From assembly GCF_006716095.1 (NCBI RefSeq), contig NZ_VFOK01000001.1:372001-436000 (forward strand): DNA of 64,000 nt, written 5' to 3'. The notes under the pieces are model-generated. The model did not search any database, was not told the origin of the DNA, and worked only from the letters and a program-made list of their open reading frames with translations. This document shows, in pieces, positions 35,900-47,535 of this stretch (position 1 is the first letter of the stretch; every line of letters starts with the position of its first letter). The translations under genes and the position numbers were made by a program. Origin of the DNA: Barrientosiimonas humi. GTDB lineage: Bacteria > Actinomycetota > Actinomycetes > Actinomycetales > Dermatophilaceae.

Positions 35900-36803
35900 C
35901 CTCTTCGCTCAGCTTCATCGTCTTGGCCAGGTCGAACATCGGCCGGTAGGACTCCTTGGTCACCGGCACCATCGGGCCGGGCGGGGTCACGTCGAGGAAC
36001 CCGGCGACCTTCTCGACGTCCTTGGGCGAGAGCTGCAGCAGCGCCTCGCGCACGGCCTTCTTGAACGCCGGCGGCGCGTCGCCGCGCACCGTGATCGGGT
36101 CGTTGGGGATCGGCTCGGAGGTCCAGATCCGGCGGTACTCCGCGGGCCGGAAGGTTCCGGCCTTGGTCGCGGTGGCCAGCGTCTGGCTGTTGATCTGGGC
36201 GGCGTCGACGGTGCCGCCGGTCAGGGCGAGCAGCGACTCGGGGTGCCCTCCGCTGTACGTCGTGCGCACCTGCCCCTCCTTGAGGCCGGCGCGGGTGAGG
36301 GCATAGCGCGGGAGGGCGTCGCCCGAGGTCGAGCCGGGGGAGCCCAGGGCGAGCGACCGGCCGCGCAGGTCGGCGAGGGTGCGGACGGGGGAGTCCTTCT
36401 TGACCCAGATGCCCGCGGTGTAGGTGGACGGCTTCCCGTCGGCGGTGCCGAACGAGGCGACCGGCTCGGCCCCTGCGCGCTGGCTGGCGAAGACGAAGCC
36501 GAGCGGCCCGAACTGGCCGAGGTCGAGGCGCTTGTTGCGCATGGCGAGCACCTCGGCGCTGTAGTCCTCCACGATCTGCAGCGAGACGGGGCAGTCGAGC
36601 TTCTTCTCCAGGGCTCCCGCGAGGACGCGGTAGGCCGGCTCGAGCTTGGCCGGGTCCTCGTAGGGCTCGACGCCGAAGCGCACCTCGCCGCCGGGGCAGG
36701 TGTCGCTGCCGCCGGCGGCCTCGCTGGAGGAGCAGGACGTGAGGGCCAGGGGCATGGCGACGGCGAGTGCGGCGGCACAGGCGCGCAGGCGGTTTCTGGA
36801 CAT
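35892..36803 (-). CDS. phnD: Phosphonate-binding lipoprotein PhnD
   Basis: The substrate-binding component, anchored to the outer face of the membrane. From ATG 36803, preceded by AAAGG, the product has 303 residues: a lipoprotein signal with LTSC (Cys24), then the PhnD fold with RFGVEPYEDPAKLEPAY and TAGIWVKKDSPVRTLADLRG. Substrate may be a phosphonate, phosphite or an aminophosphonate; the neighbouring oxidase and hydrolase favour an aminophosphonate. Confidence 0.92.
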   Translation of the reverse strand: MSRNRLRACAAALAVAMPLALTSCSSSEAAGGSDTCPGGEVRFGVEPYEDPAKLEPAYRVLAGALEKKLDCPVSLQIVEDYSAEVLAMRNKRLDLGQFGPLGFVFASQRAGAEPVASFGTADGKPSTYTAGIWVKKDSPVRTLADLRGRSLALGSPGSTSGDALPRYALTRAGLKEGQVRTTYSGGHPESLLALTGGTVDAAQINSQTLATATKAGTFRPAEYRRIWTSEPIPNDPITVRGDAPPAFKKAVREALLQLSPKDVEKVAGFLDVTPPGPMVPVTKESYRPMFDLAKTMKLSEEDV

Positions 36804-36862
36804 GGCGGGGCCTTTCAGGGGAGGCAGGGGGTGGCGGAGCAGGGGTTGCGAGGTCGAGGAGG

Positions 36863-38002
36863 TCAGGGGCGGGGGAAGGTGCGCCGGGCGAGTCCGAACG
36901 AGAGCGTCATGCCGACGCCGGAGGTCACGGTGATCACGCGCAGACCCGGCCACGGTTCGACGTCGAGCACGTCGGTGGCGGGGCTGCTGGCGTACACCCC
37001 CTGCCAGCGCTCGAGCACGGGCAGCGCGGCCGTCTTGAGCAGACGGGCGAGCGCGGTGTGCAGCTGGTGCTCGACCGCGGCCGACAGGAACGGCTCGGGC
37101 GTCGCGGCGTAGTCGTGCGAGTCGCCGACGAGCAGGGTGCCGTCGGGCAGCTGGGTGAGCATCAGGTTCGCCTGGGCCGCGAGCAGCCCCGGCGCGGTGG
37201 ACTCCAGGTGCCGGCGCAGCGGCGCCAGGTCGGCGACCTCGCCGAACGCGCCGTAGCGCAGCACCGAGGTCGCGGTCAGCAGCGCAGGCCGCACCTGCGG
37301 CCCGGGTGCGGCCAACCGGGTCATCTGCAGGCTGCACCGCTCGACGCGGTGCTCGTCGGCGACCGCGGGGAAGAGGTGGTCCAGGTCGTGCCCCGAGCAG
37401 AGCACCACCTGCTCGGCGCGGATCGTGCCGCGGTTGGTGTCCACGCGCGTGCCGATCGAGTCGGCCTGCACGCCGATCACGTTGTGCCGCCAGCAGATCG
37501 GCACGCCGGCAGCCTCGAGCCAGCCGGCCAGCCGGGGCGCGGTGGTGCGGGGGTCGACGCGCAGGTCGTGCCGCAGCCGCAGGCCGCCGCGCAGCTGCTC
37601 GCCGGCCAGCCCGGCCAGCTCGTCGTCCAGGTCGGAGCGGTCGAGCAGGGTGGCGTCGCCGGGCCTGGCCGCGGCGAACGCCTCGAGGACGTCGAGGTCG
37701 GCGCGGTCGCCGGCGAGCACCACGGCGCCGGCCTCGTCGACCGGGATGCCGGTGCGCCGCGACATGGTGAGCCAGCCCTCGCGGGAGGAGCGGGCGAGGT
37801 CGCGCAGCGACTCGGGCTGGGCGGTCACGCAGGCGTGGCCGAAGTTGCGGATGCTGGCGCCGGCGGGTCGTGCGTCACGGTCGAGCACGACGACCGATCG
37901 GCCCTGGCGGTGGGCCTCGAAGGCGTGCGCGAGGCCGACGATGCCGGCCCCGACGACGACCACGTCGGCGGCGGAGGGGAGCAGGGTGGGAGAGCTGAGC
38001 AC
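36863..38002 (-). CDS. FAD-dependent oxidoreductase of the phosphonate-associated family
   Basis: A DAO-type flavoenzyme (pfam01266 style) belonging, by sequence and context, to the TIGR03364 group. From GTG 38002 it has 379 residues, with the FAD motif VVVVGAGIVGLAHAFEA at the N-terminus and PAGASIRNFGHACVTA about 35 residues later. Family members are proposed to oxidatively deaminate an aminophosphonate, supplying an aldehyde to the adjacent phosphonatase-like HAD enzyme. That role is inferred. First gene of the oxidase-phnDCE operon. Confidence 0.85.
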   Translation of the reverse strand: MLSSPTLLPSAADVVVVGAGIVGLAHAFEAHRQGRSVVVLDRDARPAGASIRNFGHACVTAQPESLRDLARSSREGWLTMSRRTGIPVDEAGAVVLAGDRADLDVLEAFAAARPGDATLLDRSDLDDELAGLAGEQLRGGLRLRHDLRVDPRTTAPRLAGWLEAAGVPICWRHNVIGVQADSIGTRVDTNRGTIRAEQVVLCSGHDLDHLFPAVADEHRVERCSLQMTRLAAPGPQVRPALLTATSVLRYGAFGEVADLAPLRRHLESTAPGLLAAQANLMLTQLPDGTLLVGDSHDYAATPEPFLSAAVEHQLHTALARLLKTAALPVLERWQGVYASSPATDVLDVEPWPGLRVITVTSGVGMTLSFGLARRTFPRP

Positions 38003-38049
38003 GGCTCCACTGTGCGTGCTCGTCGGGCTGGTACGCCAGCCAGAACGGC

Positions 38050-38065
38050 ACTTGTACAGACAAGT
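38050..38065. promoter_or_regulatory. PhnF-like operator site 1
   Basis: ACTTGTACAGACAAGT has six-base arms ACTTGT and ACAAGT around ACAG. It lies 48 bases upstream of the FAD oxidase GTG, in the oxidase-gntR divergent gap. The same motif, partly preserved, recurs at 38173. Its TTGT-ACAG-ACAA core is like HutC/PhnF operators of the TGGT-ATAG-ACCA type. Confidence 0.65.
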
Positions 38066-38153
38066 TTGACGAGCGTTCACTGTCGGACAGATCCCGTTCA
38101 CTTCATGGAAAATCCCGGGATGGACGAGGTCGCACGATCCTGCGGCAGCCGGC

Positions 38154-38188
38154 TTGCGCGGGCCGAATCGACACTTGTACGGTCAACT
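38154..38188 (+). promoter_or_regulatory. gntR promoter with operator site 2
   Basis: TTGCGC (38154-38159), an 18-base spacer and TACGGT (38178-38183) form a promoter six bases before the GTG at 38190, giving a leaderless transcript. ACTTGTACGGTCAACT (38173-38188) matches operator site 1 at 13 of 16 positions and covers the -10 box, so the regulator probably represses itself. Confidence 0.6.
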
Positions 38189-38189
38189 C

Positions 38190-38963
38190 GTGACCCCGCC
38201 CCACAGCACGAGTCCGCTGCACGTCCGGCTGGCCGACACCCTGCGCGAGCGCATCCGCTCCGGCGCCTGGCCGGCCGGCTCCTCGCTGCCCAGCGAGGCC
38301 GAGCTCGGCCAGGAGTTCGGCGCCTCGCGCGGCACCGTGCGCGCTGCCGTGCAGGCGCTGCGGGCCGAGGGGCTCGTGGTCGGCGGCCGCGGCCGGCCAC
38401 CGGTCATCCGCAACGCCCCGCCGGCCCAGAGCTTTTCGTCGTTCCTGTCGTTCACCCGCTGGGCCGAGTCGATGGGTCGGGTGCCCGGGCAGCGCACGCT
38501 CGAGGTCGCGCGCCGGCCCGCCGACGACGAGACCGCGGCGGCGCTGGGACTCGGTCCGGGGCAGCCGGTGGTGCAGGTGCTGCGCCAGCGCCTGCTCGAC
38601 GGCGCGCCGTGCCTGGTCGAGCGCACGAGCTTCACGCTCGAGGCGGGGTCGGCGCTGTTCGGTTTCGACGCCGACTCCGGCTCGATCTTCCAGTTCCTCA
38701 TCGACCAGGGCGTCGACCTCTATCGCGGCCAGCACGTCATCGACGCGGTCGGGGCCGACGCGACCGACGCCGACCTGCTCGGGGTGCAACCGGGGGCGCC
38801 GCTGCTGCGCGTGCGCCGCACCACCTCGTCCCGGGAGGGTGCGCCGCTGGAGTTCTCCGACGACCGCTACCTCCCGGGCCTGGCCAACTTCACCATCGAG
38901 AACACGATGGACGCCGCGCCGGCGCTGGTGCGCGTCCAGACCGTCGAAGGGACCGCCTCGTGA
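38190..38963 (+). CDS. GntR-family regulator, HutC/PhnF type
   Basis: A 257-residue repressor with a winged-helix N-terminus (LPSEAELGQEFGASRGTVRAA, about residues 37-57) and a UTRA ligand-binding domain from about 85 (QRLLDGAPCLVERTSF). GTG at 38190 was chosen because of the leaderless promoter. It overlaps the phosphonatase-like gene (GTGA) and is divergent from the oxidase-phnDCE operon, implying it controls both. The effector is probably a phosphonate or related compound. Confidence 0.9.
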   Translation: MTPPHSTSPLHVRLADTLRERIRSGAWPAGSSLPSEAELGQEFGASRGTVRAAVQALRAEGLVVGGRGRPPVIRNAPPAQSFSSFLSFTRWAESMGRVPGQRTLEVARRPADDETAAALGLGPGQPVVQVLRQRLLDGAPCLVERTSFTLEAGSALFGFDADSGSIFQFLIDQGVDLYRGQHVIDAVGADATDADLLGVQPGAPLLRVRRTTSSREGAPLEFSDDRYLPGLANFTIENTMDAAPALVRVQTVEGTAS

Positions 38964-39640
38964 CCCGCCCCGCTCTCGCCGCGCTCGACATGGCCGGCAC
39001 CACCATCGACGACCACGGCCTGGTCTACGACGTGCTGCGGGAGGTGGTGGAGGACGTCGCGCCATCCGTGCGCGCCGACGACCTGCAGCGCCACATGGGC
39101 ACCGAGAAGGCGCACGCGATCCGGGCGCTCGCGGCAGCCGGCGGCGTCGAGCTCACCGACGAGCAGGTGGCCGAGCGGTTCGACACGTTCCGCAGCCGGC
39201 TGGCCGGCCGCTATGCCGACCGGCCGCCCGTGCCGCTGCCCGGGGTCGAAGACGCGCTCGCGGCGTTGCGGGCCTCCGGTGTGCGGGTTGCGCTCACGAC
39301 CGGTTTCTCGCGCGACATCACGAATTCCCTTGTGGAGCAGCTGAACTGGCGTGACAGCATCGACGCGCTCGTCTGTGGTGACGAGGTCGCGCAGGGCCGG
39401 CCCGCGCCATACATGATCTTCCGGGCCATGGAGCGCACCGGCGTGCTCGACCCGCACGAGGTGCTGGCCGCGGGCGACACCGCCGTCGACCTGCAGGCCG
39501 CCACGCACGCCGGTTGCGGGTGGCGCGTGGGGGTGCTCACCGGGAAGGCCGACCGCGCCGCGCTCGAGGCGCAGCCGCACACCCACGTCGTCGAGGGCGT
39601 ACGCCTGCTGCCGCAGCTCCTGAGGCTCGCCGCCGCCTGA
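38960..39640 (+). CDS. Phosphonatase-like HAD-superfamily hydrolase
   Basis: A member of the phosphonatase-like group (TIGR03351). It has the DxAGT variant of the HAD motif, LDMAGTTIDD with nucleophile Asp10, the phosphonatase-type cap Lys50 in HMGTEKAHAIRAL, and Arg in place of the usual motif III Lys (GRPAPYMIF). These are the features that let phosphonoacetaldehyde hydrolase cleave a C-P bond through a Schiff base. 226 residues. PhnW is absent, so its substrate is probably made by the nearby FAD oxidase. Confidence 0.88.
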   Translation: MTRPALAALDMAGTTIDDHGLVYDVLREVVEDVAPSVRADDLQRHMGTEKAHAIRALAAAGGVELTDEQVAERFDTFRSRLAGRYADRPPVPLPGVEDALAALRASGVRVALTTGFSRDITNSLVEQLNWRDSIDALVCGDEVAQGRPAPYMIFRAMERTGVLDPHEVLAAGDTAVDLQAATHAGCGWRVGVLTGKADRAALEAQPHTHVVEGVRLLPQLLRLAAA

Positions 39641-39655
39641 GGAGGGGGAGGCGGC

Positions 39656-40495
39656 TCAGTGGGCCAGCACCTCGTCGCCCACCCGGATCTCACCGGTGGA
39701 GTCGGGGATGAGGTTGGTCGCGAACAGCGTCTTGCTGCCGGAGCGGCGATAGCGCGCCAGCGTGCGGATCGGCTCCTTGCCGGTGTCGAGGCTGCTGAGG
39801 TCGATGGTCGTCATGACGCAGCGCTCGTTGGGCTTGGCGTTGCGCATCCGGACCCCGCCGATCGTCAGGCCGGCCCAGCGGTCCTCGGCGAACGGCTCGT
39901 CGCAGTGGAGCACCAGGTTCGGCCGAAAACGCTGCATCGGCAACGGATCTGGAGCCTCGTCCCCGCGCTCGAGGGCGTCGGACACCATCCACTCGTTGAG
40001 CTGGCGCAGCGAGCCGGTGGTGGCGACGGTGACCGGATAGCCGTCGGCGAACGCGGTGTGGTCGCCAGCGCGGGCATGCGCCGGGTCCAGGCGCCGGGCA
40101 CTCGGGTCGGGGCACCACACCAGCCGTACGTCCTCGCGGCCGATCGCGCGCCCGACCCACTCGTGCGCCTCCGCCGCAGCAGGGAGGGCGCCCAGCCGTT
40201 GCGAGAACAGCTGCACCTCGACCCGGTCGCCGTCGACCGGCTCGTCCACCTCGAGCGGGGGGAGGCCGGGTGCGCGCAGCCGCAGCGCCGAGGTCACCTG
40301 CGGGTCGGTGCGCGCGGTGTCGGAGGTGATGCGGAACAGCGCGTGCACCTCGCGCGCGGTGACGGCAGTGCCGTCGCCGTCGACGACCATCCACGAGCGG
40401 TCGTCGACGAGCCCGCGCAGCTGCACCTGGGCCGCCTCGACCGGCCGGATCGCGCTGCTCTTGAGCGGGTGCAGGTTGATCGCGAGGATCTTCAC
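39656..40495 (-). CDS. MOSC-domain protein
   Basis: A 279-residue protein with an N-terminal beta-barrel domain (MKILAINLHPLKSSAIRPVE) and a C-terminal MOSC domain carrying the conserved Cys in PNERCVMTTID near residue 225. MOSC proteins bind sulfur or molybdenum-sulfur groups; YcbX- and mARC-type members reduce N-hydroxylated compounds with molybdenum cofactor. No cofactor biosynthesis gene is nearby. Separated from carbonic anhydrase by only 7 bases on the same strand. Confidence 0.85.
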   Translation of the reverse strand: MKILAINLHPLKSSAIRPVEAAQVQLRGLVDDRSWMVVDGDGTAVTAREVHALFRITSDTARTDPQVTSALRLRAPGLPPLEVDEPVDGDRVEVQLFSQRLGALPAAAEAHEWVGRAIGREDVRLVWCPDPSARRLDPAHARAGDHTAFADGYPVTVATTGSLRQLNEWMVSDALERGDEAPDPLPMQRFRPNLVLHCDEPFAEDRWAGLTIGGVRMRNAKPNERCVMTTIDLSSLDTGKEPIRTLARYRRSGSKTLFATNLIPDSTGEIRVGDEVLAH

Positions 40496-40502
40496 GAGCG
40501 CC

Positions 40503-41023
40503 TCACCGGTGCTGGGTGAGCAGGCCGGTGTCGACGTCGTAGAGGAAGCCGCCGACCTGCACCGTGTCGGGGATCAGCGGGTGCGAACGCACCTTGGCGA
40601 CGTCCTGGGCGAGGGCGTCGAGCTGGTCACTGATGACGTGGAAGCTCTGCCACGAGGCGTCCTGACCGGCCGACTCGCCGATCGTGCGGCGCAGCTGCTG
40701 CTCCGAGGCCGAGGCCATCGCGCAGCGGGTGTGCGGCACGACGAGCACCCGCTGCACGTTGAGCAGGTGCACCCCGAGCACCATCGCCTCGAGCGCCGAG
40801 TTGTCCACGCGCCCACCGGGGTTGCGGAAGATCTTCGCGTCGCCGGGAGCGAGCCCGATCATGCCGAGCGGGTCGATGCGCGAGTCCATGCACGTCACGA
40901 TCGCCACGCCGGCGCGCGCCACACCGTCGAAGCCGCTGAGCGAGAACGACTGTGCGAACTCACGATTCGCCGACAACAGGTCGTCGAACGAGCCGTTGAT
41001 CTGGGAGTTGTCGGTCACGTCGC

Positions 41024-41027
<4 letters not shown>
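40503..41027 (-). CDS. Beta-class carbonic anhydrase
   Basis: Interconverts CO2 and bicarbonate. From GTG 41027 it has 174 residues with zinc ligands Cys46 (TCMDSR, Asp48, Arg50), His99 and Cys102 (VVPHTRCAM). It is the short, cab-like form. The start overlaps the fumarase stop (GTGA), so both enzymes are co-translated, perhaps linking bicarbonate supply to central carbon metabolism. Confidence 0.92.
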
Positions 41028-42730
<1,703 letters not shown>

Positions 42731-42789
42731 GCCCCAAAGGGTATCCGCGGATCGGGACCACCCCGACACGGGCGAATCGGAGTGGCCTA

Positions 42790-42837
42790 GTTGGTGGCGG
42801 TCGTCACAACGCCGGGTGTAGACCTGGTGCCACCAAC
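42790..42837 (+). promoter_or_regulatory. Inverted repeat upstream of the sugar ABC operon
   Basis: GTTGGTGGC (42790-42798) and GCCACCAAC (42829-42837) are perfect nine-base arms 30 bases apart, ending 20 bases before the binding-protein ATG. It may be an RNA hairpin near the ribosome-binding site or two half-sites for a regulator. The gap is also the promoter region of fum. Confidence 0.45.
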
Positions 42838-42857
42838 TTCATGGAGGAGGAGGCTCG

Positions 42858-44171
42858 ATGCAGCACGGAGCACGCCACAGGCGTACCGCCGTGGCCGTGG
42901 CCGTCGCCCTCGCAGGGACGCTCGGTCTGGCCTCCTGCGGTGACGACAGCTCGTCCGGCGGCGGCACCCAGACGCTGACGTGGTACATCAACCCCGACGT
43001 CGGTAACGCCGACCCCAGCGCCGAGAAGGGCGGGCAGGCCTACCTCGCGAAGGTCTGCTCCGACGCCTCCGGCGGGCGATACCGGATCAACGTGCAGCTG
43101 CTGCCCAACAGCGCCAGCGACCAGCGCATCCAGCTGCTGCGCCGGCTCGCCGCGGGCGACCGCACGATGGACCTGATGAGCATCGACCCGGTGTTCGTGC
43201 CGGAGTTCGCCCAGGCCGGCTACCTGGCCCCGGTGCCGGAGTCGCTGACACCGCAGTTCACCCAGGACCGGGTGCGCTCGGCCGTCCAGGCCTCGACGTG
43301 GGACGGCAAGCTGGTCGCCGTCCCGTTCTGGGCCAACACCCAGCTGCTCTGGTACCGCAAGTCCAAGGCGCAGCAGGCCGGTCTCGACATGAGCCAGCCC
43401 GTCACCTGGGACCAGCTCATCCAGGCGGCGCGCTCCAGCGGCACCGACCTCGGTGTGCAGTCCTCGCTGTACGAGGGCTACGTCGTGTGGATCAACGCGC
43501 TCATCGCCGGTGCCGGCGGCAAGATCGTCAACAACCCGGGCGCGATGGGCGAGGACGTCCAGCTCGGCATCGACAGCCCCGCTGGCCGCGAGGCCGCGCG
43601 GATCATCAGCACGATCGCCAAGGGCGGTCTGGGCGGTCCGTCGATGAGCACCAGCGAGGAGACCGAGTCGCTCGACCTGTTCAAGGCCGGCGGCGCCAAC
43701 TACCTGGTCAACTGGCCCTACACGTACGGCGCGCTGACCGGCGACAAGTCCGACGTCGCGGCGACCACCTACCCCCGGACGGTCGAGGGTCGCAACGCCG
43801 CACCGCCGTACGGCGGGATCCAGCTGGGCGTCGGCGCCGAGAGCCGCAACCCCGACCTCGCCTACCAGGCCGCCGCGTGCATCACCAACGAGAAGAACCA
43901 GGCGACCTACATGGCCAAGGCGGGCAACCCGGCCAGCCGCAAGTCCTCCTACCAGGACCCGGCCGTGCTCAAGGCGTTCCCGAACGGCATCGCCCAGACG
44001 ATCTCCCGGTCGCTCGACCAGGCGGTGCCGCGCCCGCAGTCGCAGTACTACGGCGACATCTCCACCGGTCTGCAGCAGCGGTTCAGCCCGCCGAGCTCGG
44101 TGACCCAGCAGACGCCGAAGACCGCGCAGAATTTCATCCAGGACGTGCTGAAGGGTGAGGCCCTGCTATGA
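42858..44171 (+). CDS. Sugar-binding lipoprotein (LpqY-like)
   Basis: The solute-binding component of a carbohydrate ABC importer. The 437-residue product has a lipoprotein signal peptide (LASC, Cys27), then a MalE-type fold with LTWYINPD and ARRIISTIAKGG-like sequence. It resembles mycobacterial LpqY, which binds trehalose; specificity is not determined here. GGAGGAGG precedes the ATG. It overlaps the permease gene by four bases (ATGA). Confidence 0.9.
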   Translation: MQHGARHRRTAVAVAVALAGTLGLASCGDDSSSGGGTQTLTWYINPDVGNADPSAEKGGQAYLAKVCSDASGGRYRINVQLLPNSASDQRIQLLRRLAAGDRTMDLMSIDPVFVPEFAQAGYLAPVPESLTPQFTQDRVRSAVQASTWDGKLVAVPFWANTQLLWYRKSKAQQAGLDMSQPVTWDQLIQAARSSGTDLGVQSSLYEGYVVWINALIAGAGGKIVNNPGAMGEDVQLGIDSPAGREAARIISTIAKGGLGGPSMSTSEETESLDLFKAGGANYLVNWPYTYGALTGDKSDVAATTYPRTVEGRNAAPPYGGIQLGVGAESRNPDLAYQAAACITNEKNQATYMAKAGNPASRKSSYQDPAVLKAFPNGIAQTISRSLDQAVPRPQSQYYGDISTGLQQRFSPPSSVTQQTPKTAQNFIQDVLKGEALL

Positions 44172-45127
44172 GCACCATCTCCACCGCGGTCGAGTCGCCG
44201 GAGACCGACGAGCGCAAGCGCAGGCCGGGCCTCAGCGACCGCGCCAGGGGTGAGCGCAACCTCGGCTGGAAGCTGGCCGGGCCGGCGTTCGTCATCATGC
44301 TGCTGGTCACGCTCTACCCGATCGCCTACGCGATCTACCTGTCGCTGTTCAGCTACCGCCTCACCGACCCCGAGGCGCGACGGTTCGTCTTCCTGCAGAA
44401 CTACACGACCGCGCTCACCGACCCGCTGTTCTGGGAGGCGTTCGTCACCACGTTCATCATCGTGGTGGTCACCCTGGTGATCGAGCTGGTGCTCGGCATG
44501 GCGATCGCGATGCTGATGCACCGGGTCGTGATCCCGCGCCGCACGCTGCGCACGGTGGTGCTGATCCCGTACGCCATCATCACCGTGGTCTCGGCGTTCT
44601 CCTGGCTGTTCGCGGCCCAGGTCGGCACCGGCTTCTTCAACCACTGGCTCAACGCGTTCACGTTCGGTGCGTTCCCGCTGGACTACGACTGGTTCGGCGG
44701 CCGCTGGTCGGCGCTGACGATCATCTGCCTGTCGGAGATCTGGAAGACCACGCCGTTCATGTCGCTGCTGCTGCTGGCCGGGCTCGCCCAGGTCGACAGC
44801 GCGATGGAGGAGGCGGCCAAGGTCGACGGCGCCACCTGGTGGCAGCGCTTCCGCAAGGTGGTGCTGCCCAACATGAAGGCCGCGCTGATGGTGGCGGTGC
44901 TGTTCCGCACGCTCGACGCCATCCGGATCTACGACAACCCGCAGGTGATGACCGGCGGTGCGAACAAGACGATGACGTTATCCATGCTCGTCGCGAACGA
45001 GACGATCAACCGCGTCGAGATCGGCATCGGGTCGGCGCTCGCGGTGATCCTGTTCGTCATCGTGCTGATCGTGGCCGCGATCTTCGTGCGCGGCTTCAAG
45101 GTCGACCTGACCGGTGGAGGGAAGTAG
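44168..45127 (+). CDS. Sugar ABC permease (SugA/MalF-like)
   Basis: A 319-residue inner-membrane permease with about six transmembrane segments after a 35-residue charged N-terminus. The cytoplasmic EAA loop reads EEAAKVDGATWWQRFRKVVL, around residues 218-237, and docks the ATPase. It pairs with the next permease. The order binding protein, permease, permease, ATPase matches lpqY-sugA-sugB-sugC. Confidence 0.93.
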   Translation: MSTISTAVESPETDERKRRPGLSDRARGERNLGWKLAGPAFVIMLLVTLYPIAYAIYLSLFSYRLTDPEARRFVFLQNYTTALTDPLFWEAFVTTFIIVVVTLVIELVLGMAIAMLMHRVVIPRRTLRTVVLIPYAIITVVSAFSWLFAAQVGTGFFNHWLNAFTFGAFPLDYDWFGGRWSALTIICLSEIWKTTPFMSLLLLAGLAQVDSAMEEAAKVDGATWWQRFRKVVLPNMKAALMVAVLFRTLDAIRIYDNPQVMTGGANKTMTLSMLVANETINRVEIGIGSALAVILFVIVLIVAAIFVRGFKVDLTGGGK

Positions 45128-45130
45128 GCG

Positions 45131-45994
45131 ATGGAGACCAAACCCAGCCCCAAGACCCGCAACTGGTTGTTCGTCGCGTCCATCGTCATCATGATCTGGA
45201 CCGCGATCCCGCTGCTGTGGATCCTGGCCACGTCGTTCAAGGGCACCGAGGCGCTCGCCGACTCCGAGCAGAACCGGTTCGGCAACTTCTGGCCCAAGGA
45301 CCCGACGCTGGAGAACTACAAGCTGATCTTCACCGGGGAGGCCAGCGACCTGTTCAACCCGGCGCTGCGCAACTCGCTGATCGTCTGCCTGGTGGCGACG
45401 CTGATCAGCGTGGTGCTGGCGACGTTCTGTGCGTACGCCATCTCGCGCCTGGACTTCCCCGGCAAGAAGACGATCCTCACCACGGCCCTCGCGGTGTCGT
45501 TCTTCCCGGTCATCGCGATGGTGACGCCGCTGTTCAACCTGTGGCGGCAGATCGGTCTGTTCGACACGATCCCGGGTCTGATCATCCCCTACCTGGCGCT
45601 CACCCTGCCGCTGTCGATCTGGACCCTGACGGCGTTCTTCCAGCAGATCCCGTGGGAGATGGAGCAGGCGGCCCAGGTCGACGGGGCGACCAGCTGGCAG
45701 GCGTTCCGCAAGGTCATCGCCCCGCTGGCCGCGCCGGGCGTGTTCACCACGGCGATCATCGCGTTCTTCACCGCCTGGAACGACTTCGTGTTCGCCTCCA
45801 ACCTGACGTCCTCCAACAGCGCCCGCACGGTGCCCGCCGCGCTGGCGTTCTTCACCGGCGCCAGCCAGTTCACCCAGCCGACCGGTGCGATCGCCGCCGC
45901 GGCGGTCGTCGTCACCATTCCCGTCGTCATCCTGGTGCTGCTGTTCCAGCGCCGCATCGTCGCCGGCCTCACCTCGGGCGCGGTCAAGGGCTGA
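45131..45994 (+). CDS. Sugar ABC permease (SugB/MalG-like)
   Basis: The 287-residue partner permease, beginning three bases after the first. Six transmembrane segments are visible; the EAA loop reads EQAAQVDGATSWQAFRKVIA near residue 178. It lies directly before the ATPase gene. Confidence 0.93.
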   Translation: METKPSPKTRNWLFVASIVIMIWTAIPLLWILATSFKGTEALADSEQNRFGNFWPKDPTLENYKLIFTGEASDLFNPALRNSLIVCLVATLISVVLATFCAYAISRLDFPGKKTILTTALAVSFFPVIAMVTPLFNLWRQIGLFDTIPGLIIPYLALTLPLSIWTLTAFFQQIPWEMEQAAQVDGATSWQAFRKVIAPLAAPGVFTTAIIAFFTAWNDFVFASNLTSSNSARTVPAALAFFTGASQFTQPTGAIAAAAVVVTIPVVILVLLFQRRIVAGLTSGAVKG

Positions 45995-46037
45995 CCGCCC
46001 GCCGTCCAGCCCTCGCGCCCAGAAGGAGCAGAACGCA

Positions 46038-47312
<1,275 letters not shown>

Positions 47313-47330
47313 TCGCAACCCCGCCCGCCG

Positions 47331-47490
47331 ACGACGGCGGCACAGCCCATGTTGTTGGGCCGCGTCTCCTCCTCGCGGCGAGCTCGCAGGCTCCCTCGTC
47401 GCGCATCGTCGACGGCGGCACAGCAAGCACGACGGCGGCACAGATAACTTCTGTGCCGCCGTCGTCGTACGTGTGCCGCCGTCGACGATG
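47331..47490. repeat. Nested inverted repeats of ACGGCGGCACAG
   Basis: The 223-base gap after sugC carries this core five times: forward at about 47331, 47410 and 47429 and reversed at 47451 and 47472. The pair at 47429-47443/47451-47465 makes a perfect 15-base-pair hairpin with loop ATAACTT; an outer pair at 47404-47422/47472-47490 is perfect for 19 bases. It is probably both terminator and repeat element. Confidence 0.85.
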
Positions 47491-47523
47491 GACGGGCGGG
47501 GGAGCGTACGCCTTCGCCGGGCT

Positions 47524-47529
47524 TACGTT
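47524..47529 (+). promoter_or_regulatory. -10 element of leaderless SDR gene
   Basis: TACGTT lies six bases before the ATG at 47536, and no ribosome-binding sequence is present, so the transcript is probably leaderless. Confidence 0.5.
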
Positions 47530-47535
47530 GGTGCC

